Below, piece by piece: positions 18,024 to 26,911 of a stretch of 64,000 bases of DNA. The first letter of the stretch is position 1. The number at the start of each line of letters is the position of its first letter. Made by a program: the position numbers and the translations under genes. The DNA lies in contig CAMIGX010000004.1 of NCBI GenBank assembly GCA_946221385.1, positions 106,190 through 170,189 on the forward strand. The letters run 5' to 3'. This DNA is from an uncultured Propionimicrobium sp. (GTDB taxonomy: Bacteria > Actinomycetota > Actinomycetes > Propionibacteriales > Propionibacteriaceae). A model generated the notes under the pieces. That model was not told where the DNA came from. It worked only from the letters and a program-made list of their open reading frames with translations, and searched no databases.

Positions 18024-18052
18024 AACTTAGCCCACAGCTAGCCACTTAGCAA
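18024..18052 (-). promoter_or_regulatory. Candidate promoter of the tRNA cluster
   Basis: On the minus strand TTGCTA (18047-18052), a 17-bp spacer, then TAAGTT (18024-18029), about 75 bp upstream of tRNA-Gly. Confidence 0.35.
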
Positions 18053-18086
18053 AATACGCTCAGATTCGGCGTGGCTAGCGCATATT

Positions 18087-18125
18087 CCGGGCTGACGAAC
18101 AAGCAGCCGTCGCTCGTCAGCCCGG
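18087..18125. terminator. Perfect 12-bp inverted repeat (old terminator?)
   Basis: CCGGGCTGACGA (18087-18098) pairs with TCGTCAGCCCGG (18114-18125) across a 15-base loop. It lies directly behind the decayed ABC-transporter gene and probably was its terminator. No T-run follows on either strand. Confidence 0.5.
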
Positions 18126-18132
18126 CAAAGCG

Positions 18133-18345
18133 TTAGCGTCCGGGACGCCCTTGATTGAGCAGTTCAGTGACCTGCTAATCGTTCAATTGCCAGTGATAGA
18201 AGGCCTGATAGAAAGCCTTGATCTCCTTGGGTAGATCGAATTGATCGAAATCTGGATAGAGCTCCTCAGCCACCCAGACCGCTCCCAGCACCTGGTGTAG
18301 ACCGACTATGCCGAGGCCCAGCTACACCGCAAACGAGAAGATTTG
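18133..18345 (-). pseudogene. Remnant of an iron/cobalamin-type ABC transporter substrate-binding protein (C-terminal end)
   Basis: Reading the minus strand in one frame to the TAA at 18133-18135 gives a tail typical of FecB/BtuF-type binding proteins: LHQVLGAVWVAEELYPD, then DLPKEIKAFYQAFYHW, then QVTELLNQG. The frame is broken by TAG codons at 18322-18324 and 18175-18177, and further upstream the similarity fades before any start. The rest of the gene is missing. Family recognition rests on the conserved aromatic-rich C-terminal helix pattern; I judge it a decayed gene, not a functional one. Confidence 0.6.
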
Positions 18346-18489
18346 GCGAAAGGACTAGTTCTTCGAGATCTTGTCTCTTTCTTCGATTAGTCGGCGCGAC
18401 GGAGCTGATCAGAAAATTGTCCGAGCCCTGCACTAGCCTGGGATACGAACGAACTAGGGCGGCCGGGTATGTCGCCAAAAGGAGAAGTC

Positions 18490-20535
18490 GTGACCATCAA
18501 ATTGTCGATTCGTCGAGGCGCTGAGGTCGAAGTGTGCGAGGTCGCTGAGCACACTGGATTAGAACTTTTCGGAGACGACCGCAGCATCGTGGCCATGCGC
18601 GTCAATGGCGTGACGGTCGATCTGGCCGCCGAACTTGCTGATGGTGACGAAGTCGAGCCGGTGGAAATGGCGTCTCCAGAGGGTCTTTCGATCGTCCGGC
18701 ACTCTGCAGCTCACGTCACCGCGCAGGCTCTGCAGGAGCTATTCCCGCAGGCGAAGCTCGGCATTGGCCCGCCAATCGAAGACGGCTTCTATTACGACTT
18801 CCAGACCGATCCGCTAACTCCAGAAGATCTGCAGAAGATCGAAAAGAAGATGTCGGCGATCATCAAGGAACGACAGCGTTTCGTGCGTCGGGTCGTCACT
18901 GATGAGCAAGCCCGCCAAGAAGAAGCCAACGAGCCTTTCAAGCTGGAATTGATCGGTGACAAGGGTGGCGCCAATGCTGACGATGGTTCGTCAGTCGAAG
19001 TCGGCGGGGCAGAGCTGACCATCTACTACAACGTCCGCCGCGACGGATCGGTGGCTTGGAAAGATCTTTGCCGCGGCCCGCACGTCCCGCACACCGGCTA
19101 CATCAATGCCGTCGCGCTTACGAAGACTTCGGCAGCCTATTGGCGTGGCGATCAGCGAAATGCCACCTTGCAGCGGGTCTATGGCACTGCCTGGGCGACC
19201 CGCGAAGATCTCAAGGACTATCAGTTCCGGATGGCGGAGGCGGCCAAGCGTGATCACCGCAAGCTGGGCGCCGAGCTAGATCTGTTCAGCTTCAGCGAGC
19301 TGGTCGGTCCCGGTCTGCCGCTGTTTCATCCCAAGGGTGGGGTCATCAAGCGTGTCATGGAGGACTATGTCCGCAAAGCCCACATTGAAAACGGCTTCCA
19401 ATACGTCGGCACGCCGCATATCGCCAAGGAAGATCTCTTCTATACCTCTGGCCATCTGCCTTATTACGCCGAGGGCATGTTCCCGCCAATGACCGACGAC
19501 GACGGCGAACACGCCTATCGACTCAAGGCGATGAACTGCCCGATGCACAACCTGATCTACTCCTCGCGGGGCCGGTCCTATCGAGAGCTACCACTGCGGC
19601 TATTCGAGTTCGGCACGGTATATCGCGACGAGCAGTCTGGCGTCGTGCAGGGCCTGACCCGTGTGCGATCCATCACCCAGGACGACTCGCATTCCTATTG
19701 CACTAAGGAACAAGCCCCAGACGAGGTGCGTCACCTGCTCAGCTTCATCTTGAAATTGCTTACTGATTTCGGGCTGACCGACGTCGCCCTCGAGCTGTCG
19801 ACGCGCGACGAAGAAGGCAAAAAGAAGGACAAATTCATCGGCACTGACCAGCAGTGGGCCGAAGCCACCGCGATCCTCAAGCAGGTCGCTGAGGAATCTG
19901 GTCTGCCGCTGGTAGATGATCCGGGTGGCGCGGCCTTCTATGGTCCGAAGATCTCAATCCAGGCCCGGGATGCCATTGGCCGCGTCTGGCAGATGTCGAC
20001 GATCCAATATGACTTCAACCAGCCGCAACGATTTGGCCTGGAATACGTCGCCTCTGATGGTTCGCATCAACAACCGGTGATGATTCACTCGGCGAAGTTC
20101 GGGTCAATTGAACGCTTCATGGGTGTGTTGATCGAGCATTACGCCGGTGCGTTCCCGGCCTGGTTGGCGCCAGTGCAGGTCGTCGGCATTCCCGTGGCTG
20201 ACGCCTACAACGACTATCTGGACGATGTACTAGCCAAGCTCACTGTGCGCGGGATCCGGACCGAGTTGGATGCAGGCGACGAACGCATGCAAAAGAAGAT
20301 CCGCAATGCGCAGCGTCAGAAGGTGCCGTTCATGTTGATCGTAGGCGAGCAGGACGCGGCCGCTGGCACCGTCAGCTTCCGCTTCCGCGACGGCTCGCAG
20401 CGTAACGGGGTGGCTATTGATGAGGCGATCGAGTGCATCGTCAGCCACGTCGAAAGTCGGGACAATAATGATCCGCGCGCTGAAGCAGCCGAGGACGACG
20501 AACCAGTCGTCAAAGCCGATTCACAGGACGCCTGA
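18490..20535 (+). CDS. thrS: Threonyl-tRNA synthetase
   Basis: Class II aminoacyl-tRNA synthetase, 681 residues. In order: TGS domain (1-65), SAD editing domain with HSAAH and the later HVPHTG region, catalytic core with the zinc site (MNCPMH, then downstream His) and motif 2 FRDE-like sequence around TVYRDEQSG, and a C-terminal anticodon-binding domain. GTG 18490 has AAGGAG 7 bases upstream and begins directly with the TGS strand, so it is preferred over ATG 18469. The stop overlaps the HIT gene (ATGA). No T-box leader is visible. Confidence 0.95.
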   Translation: MTIKLSIRRGAEVEVCEVAEHTGLELFGDDRSIVAMRVNGVTVDLAAELADGDEVEPVEMASPEGLSIVRHSAAHVTAQALQELFPQAKLGIGPPIEDGFYYDFQTDPLTPEDLQKIEKKMSAIIKERQRFVRRVVTDEQARQEEANEPFKLELIGDKGGANADDGSSVEVGGAELTIYYNVRRDGSVAWKDLCRGPHVPHTGYINAVALTKTSAAYWRGDQRNATLQRVYGTAWATREDLKDYQFRMAEAAKRDHRKLGAELDLFSFSELVGPGLPLFHPKGGVIKRVMEDYVRKAHIENGFQYVGTPHIAKEDLFYTSGHLPYYAEGMFPPMTDDDGEHAYRLKAMNCPMHNLIYSSRGRSYRELPLRLFEFGTVYRDEQSGVVQGLTRVRSITQDDSHSYCTKEQAPDEVRHLLSFILKLLTDFGLTDVALELSTRDEEGKKKDKFIGTDQQWAEATAILKQVAEESGLPLVDDPGGAAFYGPKISIQARDAIGRVWQMSTIQYDFNQPQRFGLEYVASDGSHQQPVMIHSAKFGSIERFMGVLIEHYAGAFPAWLAPVQVVGIPVADAYNDYLDDVLAKLTVRGIRTELDAGDERMQKKIRNAQRQKVPFMLIVGEQDAAAGTVSFRFRDGSQRNGVAIDEAIECIVSHVESRDNNDPRAEAAEDDEPVVKADSQDA

Positions 20536-21113
20536 TGACTGCGCCCGACCTGCCGGAGGGCGTGCAACTGGCCGATCCATATCAGTTCGCGGGAGTGCCA
20601 GATTCGATGCAGAGGCTCTGGACGCCCTATCGGATGAGCTATCTGGGTGCAGACAGCCGACCCAAAAACGGTAGCGAACAGGATTGTCCCTTCTGCATCG
20701 CTCCGCAGCGCAGCGACGAGGACGCCCTGATCGTGCACCGCGGCGAGTCGGCTTTCGTCTTGCTGAATCTGTATCCCTATAACCCTGGACACGCCTTGAT
20801 CTGCACCTATCGGCATGTGGCGGCCTACACCGAGCTGACGTCAGCAGAGACCATCGAGGTCGCAGCACTAACCCAGCAGACCATTAGTGTCATCGCCGAG
20901 GTATCGAAGCCGGCCGGTTTCAACCTCGGCGTCAATCAGGGGGCCGTCGCCGGCGGCAGTGTTGCGGCGCATTTTCACCAGCATGTCGTGCCGCGCTGGC
21001 AAGGCGACGCGAGCTTCTTGCCGATCATCGGACACAGCAAGCAGTTACCGCAGCTGCTCGGCGACACGCGTCAACTGTTCGCACGGGCCTGGCCCAAGGA
21101 GGACGGATGCTAG
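20535..21113 (+). CDS. HIT-family nucleotide hydrolase/phosphorylase
   Basis: A 192-residue HIT protein with the His triad in AHFHQHVVP, and the upstream FCIA and NLYPYNPGH elements of the Ap4A-phosphorylase/GalT-like branch. It corresponds in position to M. tuberculosis Rv2613c, a diadenosine-tetraphosphate phosphorylase, and lies between thrS and pgsA as there. It overlaps both neighbours by a few bases, so it is part of the thrS-pimA operon. Confidence 0.88.
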   Translation: MTAPDLPEGVQLADPYQFAGVPDSMQRLWTPYRMSYLGADSRPKNGSEQDCPFCIAPQRSDEDALIVHRGESAFVLLNLYPYNPGHALICTYRHVAAYTELTSAETIEVAALTQQTISVIAEVSKPAGFNLGVNQGAVAGGSVAAHFHQHVVPRWQGDASFLPIIGHSKQLPQLLGDTRQLFARAWPKEDGC

Positions 21114-21748
21114 AAGCAGCCCGCGGCTGGTGGGTCAAGGTCATTACACCGTTCTGCAAGCTCTTGTTGCGCATCGGTATCACCCCAGATGTCGTCACCT
21201 GGGTCGGCACAGTCGTCACGACGGTCATCGCCTTGTGGTGCTTCCCACAAGGCATGCTTTGGCAAGGTGCTTTGTTGGTCGCGCTTTTCGTTTTGGCGGA
21301 TTCCCTGGACGGCACTATGTCGAGGATCGCAGGCACTAGCTCAAATTGGGGCGCTTTCCTCGATTCGACGCTGGACCGCTTCGCTGACGGCGCAATCTTC
21401 GGCGCACTGGCGATGTATCTAGCCTTCGATACCGGCGACGAAATCTGGACGGCGATGGCGATCTGTGCGCTAGCTCTAGGGCAGGTCACCTCATATTCGA
21501 AAGCTCGCGGCGAATCGCTCGGCTATGCCGTCAAGGGTGGCATCGCTGGTCGCGCGGACCGGCTCGTCATTGGTCTGACGGGCGCCTTCGCCACCGGTCT
21601 GGGCGTGTCATGGGCCCTGCCTGCAGCGCTGACGATTCTCGTGGTCACTGGTCTGATCACCGTTGGTCAACGCATGATGATCGTCTATCGGCAAGCTAAG
21701 GCTTCCGGTCAGACAGCCGACCAATTGCGTACTCAGGAAAGCAATTGA
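21107..21748 (+). CDS. pgsA: CDP-alcohol phosphatidyltransferase, phosphatidylinositol phosphate synthase type
   Basis: A 213-residue membrane enzyme with about six helices. The CDP-alcohol motif D-x2-D-G-x2-x-R-x8-G-x3-D-x3-D is present (DSLDGTMSR then GAFLDSTLDR). In actinobacteria the gene preceding patA-pimA is the PIP synthase that transfers inositol 3-phosphate to CDP-diacylglycerol. AGGAGG lies 4 bases before ATG 21107, inside the end of the HIT gene. Confidence 0.88.
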   Translation: MLEAARGWWVKVITPFCKLLLRIGITPDVVTWVGTVVTTVIALWCFPQGMLWQGALLVALFVLADSLDGTMSRIAGTSSNWGAFLDSTLDRFADGAIFGALAMYLAFDTGDEIWTAMAICALALGQVTSYSKARGESLGYAVKGGIAGRADRLVIGLTGAFATGLGVSWALPAALTILVVTGLITVGQRMMIVYRQAKASGQTADQLRTQESN

Positions 21749-22668
21749 GCAGCCAACCTGTTCCTCGATCGTCCGCGGCTAGCAAGCAGGTCGGGGCGAG
21801 CAACCCAGCTGCTGAACGTTTGAAGCTGCGGGCTTTCAAGGCTGCTGCTTTCGTGCCCGAACCGCTATGGCAGGCGGCTGCCCGACCGATCGCCACCTGG
21901 ATGGTGCGACGAAAGCCTAAGCCAGTGCGGCAATGGCAGCTGAACTTCGCGATCGTGATGGGCCACGAACCTAGCCACGCCCAGACCAAGGCGGCGATGG
22001 CGTCTTGGTTTAGCAACACCGTGATTTCGCTGGGGCTGCACCGCTGGACTGTCAACAAAGTAGCTAATCGCGTCGAGATTGATCCCGATGACGTCAAGCT
22101 GCTGCATCATCTACATGCCAGTCAAGGGCTAGTCTTGGCGCTGCCGCATATGGGCTCCTGGGATTTGGCCGGCACGTGGGCTAGCCTCCATGGCCTGCCA
22201 GTGGTTTCTGTTGGTGAGAATTTGCCGGCCGGGCAGTTCGAATATTTTGCGGCGATGCGGAAACGATTGGGCTATCGCGTGCTTCGCCAATATGAGCCGA
22301 ACATCATCGACAAGTTGGTCGATGCCGTCAATCACGGCCGAGTCATCGCGCTAGTGGCCGACCGCGATTATTCCCGCAAGGGAGTGTCGGTCAATTGGGC
22401 GACAGCGACTGGCTCTATCGCCATGACATTGCCGGCGGGCCCAGGGTTGGTCGCGCAACGCAGCGGTGCAGCGTTGGTTCCCATCTCCTTGCATTTTGTC
22501 GGCGACGTAATGCACATCGAACTTGGCCGAGTCATTCAACCCGAGCCGGAAGCCGACGGCCTGGCACGAATGATGCAAGCCCAGGCCGACTATTTCTCTT
22601 CGCAGGTGTGCGAGCATGTCATCGACTGGCACATGTTGCAAAGATTCTTCCCGGGAGTAGAAGCATGA
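21745..22668 (+). CDS. patA: Phosphatidylinositol mannoside acyltransferase PatA (LPLAT family)
   Basis: A 307-residue lysophospholipid/lauroyl acyltransferase-family protein. It carries the HMGSWD catalytic motif (HxxxxD, about residue 133) and the VALVADRDYSRKG motif. Located between pgsA and pimA, it is predicted to acylate the mannose of PIM1/PIM2 at the inner membrane face. The start is TTG 21745, overlapping the pgsA stop, with AGGAAAG upstream; the stop overlaps pimA by ATGA. Confidence 0.88.
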   Translation: MSSQPVPRSSAASKQVGASNPAAERLKLRAFKAAAFVPEPLWQAAARPIATWMVRRKPKPVRQWQLNFAIVMGHEPSHAQTKAAMASWFSNTVISLGLHRWTVNKVANRVEIDPDDVKLLHHLHASQGLVLALPHMGSWDLAGTWASLHGLPVVSVGENLPAGQFEYFAAMRKRLGYRVLRQYEPNIIDKLVDAVNHGRVIALVADRDYSRKGVSVNWATATGSIAMTLPAGPGLVAQRSGAALVPISLHFVGDVMHIELGRVIQPEPEADGLARMMQAQADYFSSQVCEHVIDWHMLQRFFPGVEA

Positions 22669-23906
22669 CCAAAGCAATTCGTGCTGGATGGGGCTATGCG
22701 GCTCAGGCCAGTGCCGACCATGCTGACCAGGGCGGACAGCTGCCGCGGGCACGTATCGGCATCGTGTGCCCGTATTCATTCGCGCGCCCCGGCGGGGTGC
22801 AAAATCACGTGCTCGGTCTTGCCGGTTGGCTCAACCGCGAAGGATCGACCGTTCAGATCTTCGCCCCGGACGAACCGCCCCCCGGAATGCTCGAATCTTA
22901 TGGCCTGGTCGGTTCGCACTATGTCAACGCCGGCAGGGCAGTTCCGTTGAAGGCCAATGGGTCGGTCGCCCGGATCAACTTCAGCGTCAATTCGGCGCGT
23001 CGAGCCAAGAAATGGCTAGACGAGGGTGACTTCGACGTCGTCCACATCCATGAGCCGATGACGCCCAGCGTAGCGCTGCAGACATTGCTGTTGACCGATC
23101 GGCCCGTGACGGCGACCTTCCACACTGCGCGGCCGCTGAGCAATGCCTGGCGGGCTTTCAATTCGATGCTCCCCAGAGCCGTCAAGAGCATTGACGCCGC
23201 GATCGCAGTGTCGTCGGTGGCCGCCTCAGTAGCTTGGGCACACACTGGCATCGACTCGGTCGTCATCGGCAACGGCATCGAAGTCGCCGACTATCCGATC
23301 GAGCCCGCTAAGCAACGTTGGCGCGGCGGCGACCAGCCACGACTGACCTTCTTGGGACGCTATGACGAACCCCGCAAGGGCTTTAACGTGTTGACTGCTG
23401 CGCTGCCATTGATCCGCGCGCAACATCCCGATATTGACGTCGTGGTCATCGGCCATGGCAGCGTCACCAAGATCGACGGGGTGCGTTTCCTAGGCGGTGT
23501 TGACGATGCACAGCGCAACCAACAGCTGGCTGAATCTGACGTCTATATCGCTCCGCAGACTGGCCGTGAATCTTTCGGCATTGTACTCATCGAGGCGTTG
23601 GCTTGCGGTGCGCCGGTGGTCGCCTCCGATCTGCCAGCTTTCGTCGAAGTGCTGACCGATGAGGATGGGGCGTGCGGACACCTATTTGCTAGCGGTAGAC
23701 CGTCAGCGCTGGCTGAGGCCGTCAACGCAAGTCTCGCTGAGCCGCGCGATCTGCGCCTAAAACGCGGCCGGAAGATCGCGGAAAGCTACGACTGGTCGCA
23801 GCTTGGCCCGCAGATCGTGGAAATGTACAAGCTCGCAAGCGAACGCAGATTCTCCCAAATCGACCAGCCGCGGGGCCGCAGCAGACGGGCTGATCGGTCA
23901 TGGTGA
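22665..23906 (+). CDS. pimA: Phosphatidylinositol mannosyltransferase PimA (GT4)
   Basis: A 413-residue GT-B glycosyltransferase that adds the first mannose from GDP-mannose to phosphatidylinositol. The N-terminal domain starts at RIGIVCPYSFARPGGVQNHV, with the Gly-rich loop and amphipathic lipid-binding segment. The C-terminal domain has LGRYDEPRKG and the E-x7-E motif in ESFGIVLIE. ATG 22665 is used; the long upstream extension of the same frame lies inside patA. A 25-residue non-conserved tail follows the core. Confidence 0.92.
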   Translation: MTKAIRAGWGYAAQASADHADQGGQLPRARIGIVCPYSFARPGGVQNHVLGLAGWLNREGSTVQIFAPDEPPPGMLESYGLVGSHYVNAGRAVPLKANGSVARINFSVNSARRAKKWLDEGDFDVVHIHEPMTPSVALQTLLLTDRPVTATFHTARPLSNAWRAFNSMLPRAVKSIDAAIAVSSVAASVAWAHTGIDSVVIGNGIEVADYPIEPAKQRWRGGDQPRLTFLGRYDEPRKGFNVLTAALPLIRAQHPDIDVVVIGHGSVTKIDGVRFLGGVDDAQRNQQLAESDVYIAPQTGRESFGIVLIEALACGAPVVASDLPAFVEVLTDEDGACGHLFASGRPSALAEAVNASLAEPRDLRLKRGRKIAESYDWSQLGPQIVEMYKLASERRFSQIDQPRGRSRRADRSW

Positions 23907-24616
23907 ACAAATTGAATGGCTCCAGCAAGGGTCACCAGGCGATGCCCGAGCACGACATTCAGACCTCGTTCCAGGACGCTAATCAGCCGGCGAGCTTAGA
24001 CAGCACGAAATTCGATCCAGCCACTGGTCAGCCAGTGAGCAACAAGATTTGGACGATCCCAAATGTGTTGAGCTTTCTGCGTCTCATTGGGGTGCCGATC
24101 TTCTTGATTTTGATCCTGCAAAAACAAGATCTCGCGGCCGTCATCTTGCTAGCCGTCGCGTCATTGACTGACCTGCTCGATGGACGGATCGCCCGCCGTT
24201 TCAACCAAATCAGCCGGCTCGGTCAAATGCTCGATCCGCTAGCTGACCGGCTGTACATCTTGGCGACTCTAATTGGCCTGGTCGCTCGTGGCATCGTGCC
24301 GCTTTGGCTGTTCATCGTCTTGGTCGGTCGCGACCTGACGATGCTGTGCCTAGTGCCAGCGCTCAAGACGCGCGGGTTCACCTCGTTGCCAGTGAATTTC
24401 ATTGGCAAAGCAGCGACCTTCATGTTGCTCATCGCGCTGCCATTGATGTTGCTGGGGGCTGGTGATTTCAGCTTCGCCTACCCGATCCGCGTCACGGGTT
24501 GGGCGTTCAGTTTGTGGGGCGCCTTCTTGTACTGGTGGGCTGCCGGCATGTACATCATGCAGACCTACCGGCTACTGCAGACCACCCCACCGCTGGAACG
24601 GAAAGCTCGACGATGA
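23900..24616 (+). CDS. CDP-alcohol phosphatidyltransferase (phosphatidylglycerophosphate or cardiolipin synthase type)
   Basis: A 238-residue membrane enzyme. After a 45-residue hydrophilic lead comes the WTIPNVLSFLRLIGVPIF segment and the CDP-alcohol motif DLLDGRIARR...GQMLDPLADR, with several membrane helices after it. It matches the position of Rv1822 (pgsA2) at the head of the Rv1822-Rv1830 block. Whether glycerol 3-phosphate or phosphatidylglycerol is the acceptor cannot be told. Starts at 23900 (overlapping the pimA stop) and 23943 are both possible. Confidence 0.82.
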   Translation: MVNKLNGSSKGHQAMPEHDIQTSFQDANQPASLDSTKFDPATGQPVSNKIWTIPNVLSFLRLIGVPIFLILILQKQDLAAVILLAVASLTDLLDGRIARRFNQISRLGQMLDPLADRLYILATLIGLVARGIVPLWLFIVLVGRDLTMLCLVPALKTRGFTSLPVNFIGKAATFMLLIALPLMLLGAGDFSFAYPIRVTGWAFSLWGAFLYWWAAGMYIMQTYRLLQTTPPLERKARR

Positions 24617-24648
24617 ACGCTATCGAGGCATCAGCGAGCCACTGAGCT

Positions 24649-25491
24649 ATGAGTGCCAAGCATCGCGACGAGAAGACCCACGAGCAGCAGCCAGCGAACG
24701 CTTTGACGTCGATGGCCTTATTGAATCTGCTATTCGATGAGGCCTTGGACGCCAGCTATTCGACTGAGCAAGCCAGCTCCGCCGATCCGTCTCGCGCTGG
24801 CGGTTGGCGGCTCTTCGCTTTTATGAGCTGCCTGCTAGTCGGGATCATGGTGGCCTCGTCAGCGTTCCACAGTGGCGGGGCGCGGCCCGGCGCTGCGGGG
24901 GAGCGCGACGCGATCCTCAGCCGCATCGCCTCCGCGGAACAGGAACATGACCGGCTACTCGATCAAGCCAAAGAACTAAACGGTGAGGTCGAACAATTGC
25001 GCCAGCAAAACGGTCTGGATGCGCCCAGCGTGCCCGTCGATCTGCGGGTCAGCGTCGCCAATGTACCGGTGCGCGGCCCGGGCGTCGTGCTGACGATCAG
25101 TGAGGGCGCTAGACGCGATGACGGCCGTCGGGAACGAAATGCCACCGTCTTAGACAGTGACCTGCGGCTGGTCGTCAATGGGCTGTGGGAGGCTGGCGCC
25201 GAAGCGATCTCCATCAACGGGCAGCGCGTCAGTACCCGAACTGCGATCCGCTCAGCCGGTTCGGCAATCACTGTCAACTATCGCTCGTTGAATCCGCCAT
25301 ATCGTGTCGAAGCGATCGGTGATCCTAAGACGCTGCCAGCTGCATTCGCGGCCAGTTCAGGCGGGAATTGGCTCGCGCAATTGCGCGACTCCTATGCCGT
25401 CAACTGGACCCTTGCCACCGCTGATCAGCTAGAACTGCCCGCCGACGGCGGCGTCCGCGCTGCCCATGCCAGCAGTCCCACACCCAGATGA
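24649..25491 (+). CDS. DUF881 family membrane-anchored protein (first copy)
   Basis: A 280-residue protein with one transmembrane segment (about 60-76), a coiled-coil-like stretch rich in Glu/Gln (about 88-125), and the extracytoplasmic DUF881 domain with GPGVVLTISEG, LVVNGLWEAGAEAISINGQR and PYRVEAIGDP motifs. The family flanks the small basic protein gene in most actinobacteria; a role in the envelope or division is suspected, not shown. Confidence 0.85.
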   Translation: MSAKHRDEKTHEQQPANALTSMALLNLLFDEALDASYSTEQASSADPSRAGGWRLFAFMSCLLVGIMVASSAFHSGGARPGAAGERDAILSRIASAEQEHDRLLDQAKELNGEVEQLRQQNGLDAPSVPVDLRVSVANVPVRGPGVVLTISEGARRDDGRRERNATVLDSDLRLVVNGLWEAGAEAISINGQRVSTRTAIRSAGSAITVNYRSLNPPYRVEAIGDPKTLPAAFAASSGGNWLAQLRDSYAVNWTLATADQLELPADGGVRAAHASSPTPR

Positions 25492-25585
25492 CTGCAATCT
25501 AATATTTGCCTGCTGAACCGCCGGCTAGGCGTGAATGGCGCCGGACTTAGTGCGGGCACAATAGACGCATCGAAAGGAGAGCTGC

Positions 25586-25918
25586 ATGTGGGCCGTTTTC
25601 GGATTGCTGCTCGGTGTGATCCTGGCGTTGATCTGGCAGCCTGACTTGCCAGTGGCTCTGCAGCCCTATCTGCCGATCATGATCGTCGCCGCGCTGGACG
25701 CCCTAGTCGGCGCCTGGCGGGCGCATTTGGAAAAGAAGTTCTCTGAACGAGTATTCGCGATCTCATTCGTCTCGAATGTCTTAGTCGCCGCATTGCTGGT
25801 CTTCTTGGGGGATCTGATCGGCGTCGGCGCGCAGCTTTCGACAGCAGTGTTGGTCGTCTTGGGCATCCGTATCTTCACCAATGCAGCAGTCATCAGACGG
25901 GCGATCTTCCATGCCTGA
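25586..25918 (+). CDS. Small basic membrane protein (SBP family, DUF1290)
   Basis: A 110-residue protein with three or four hydrophobic helices, starting MWAVFGLLLGVILAL, with the conserved ALDALVGAWRAHLE loop and the GIRIFTNAAVIRR end. ATG 25586 follows AAAGGAGAG. It sits between two DUF881 genes, the same order as Rv1823-Rv1825. Function unknown. Confidence 0.88.
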   Translation: MWAVFGLLLGVILALIWQPDLPVALQPYLPIMIVAALDALVGAWRAHLEKKFSERVFAISFVSNVLVAALLVFLGDLIGVGAQLSTAVLVVLGIRIFTNAAVIRRAIFHA

Positions 25919-26696
25919 GCTGAACTCAGGGGAGCCCACTGAACGAGCTCGGCGCGCGCAGCCAAGCGCTGCACCAGCTAGCGAGGAGACAACGGCTCCA
26001 GACCAGTCTGCCAAGCGCTTTGGTCGGGGCCAGTTAATGGTTGGATTGAGCTTGGCGTTGGTCGCATTCTTGATCATCACCCAGGCTGGCTTCAACCAGA
26101 CCCAAAATCGGTACGCGGCGATGCGTCAAGATGATCTCATCCAGGTCTTGGATGGTCTACAAGCTGAATCTGCGCTGCTGCAAGCTCAAATCAACGAGTT
26201 GCAGCAGACCCGTGACGCCTTGCAAAGCGGTGCTGACGCCGCTGAAGTCGCGGCACGTGAAGCTGCCAAACAGATCACCACGCTGTCGTTGCTGAGCGGC
26301 ACCTCACCAGCGCAAGGACCTGGGATTCGCATCACGATTTCTGCTCCGCAAGGCGCGTTCAAAGCTGCGCTCTTGTTGAATGCGGTGCAGGAGTTGAAGG
26401 ATGCCGGGGCAGAGGTCATCGAGATCAATGATCAGGTGCGCCTGGGCTTGAACTCATGGTTCGCTGACCGGGACGGCCAGCTGATCGTCGACGGCCAAGC
26501 CATCGAGCTACCGATCACTTTGGACGTCATCGGTGAGCCGCAAGCGCTGTCCGAAGGTGCCCGTTTCCGTGGGGGATTAGTGTCCCAGATCGAGTCATCG
26601 CGAGTCGGCGGAACGGTGCAAATAGATAGTTTGGCAGTGGTGAAGATCGATTCGGTACGCACCTTGACGCAGCCTCGCTATAGCCGTCCAGCTTGA
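25911..26696 (+). CDS. DUF881 family membrane-anchored protein (second copy)
   Basis: A 261-residue paralogue of the DUF881 protein upstream: one membrane segment (about 45-61), a coiled coil (about 75-125), and the DUF881 domain with GPGIRITISAPQG, ELKDAGAEVIEINDQVR and LDVIGEPQALSEG. It overlaps the SBP stop if ATG 25911 is used; an in-frame ATG at 25881 would deepen the overlap. Confidence 0.83.
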   Translation: MPELNSGEPTERARRAQPSAAPASEETTAPDQSAKRFGRGQLMVGLSLALVAFLIITQAGFNQTQNRYAAMRQDDLIQVLDGLQAESALLQAQINELQQTRDALQSGADAAEVAAREAAKQITTLSLLSGTSPAQGPGIRITISAPQGAFKAALLLNAVQELKDAGAEVIEINDQVRLGLNSWFADRDGQLIVDGQAIELPITLDVIGEPQALSEGARFRGGLVSQIESSRVGGTVQIDSLAVVKIDSVRTLTQPRYSRPA

Positions 26697-26911
26697 TCCC
26701 TTGCCGACCGTTACACCGAGACAAAGCCAAAGCCAGCGCATATCGGTGACCTGTCGCGGCCAAAATCTAGCCATCCACGACGCTCGTCGCAGCCGGTGGC
26801 TGTGGACCTCGGGCTATCCTGGAAGCACCGCGAGCCAAATCAGAGCCCAGCGCTTTGGCCGGCCCGCGTTTTTGAGCTGCGATTCGCAGCAGTCTGACGA
26901 GGAGAACGGCG

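Noticed and set aside
18266..18478. A 70-codon minus-strand frame (MATYPAALVR...)
   Set aside because: It runs through the thrS promoter region and is out of frame with the readable ABC-protein remnant; considered chance.
18346..18489. Possible T-box leader before thrS
   Set aside because: No specifier stem or AGGGTGG-type T-box sequence is visible; the region ends in a plain promoter-like stretch and ribosome site.
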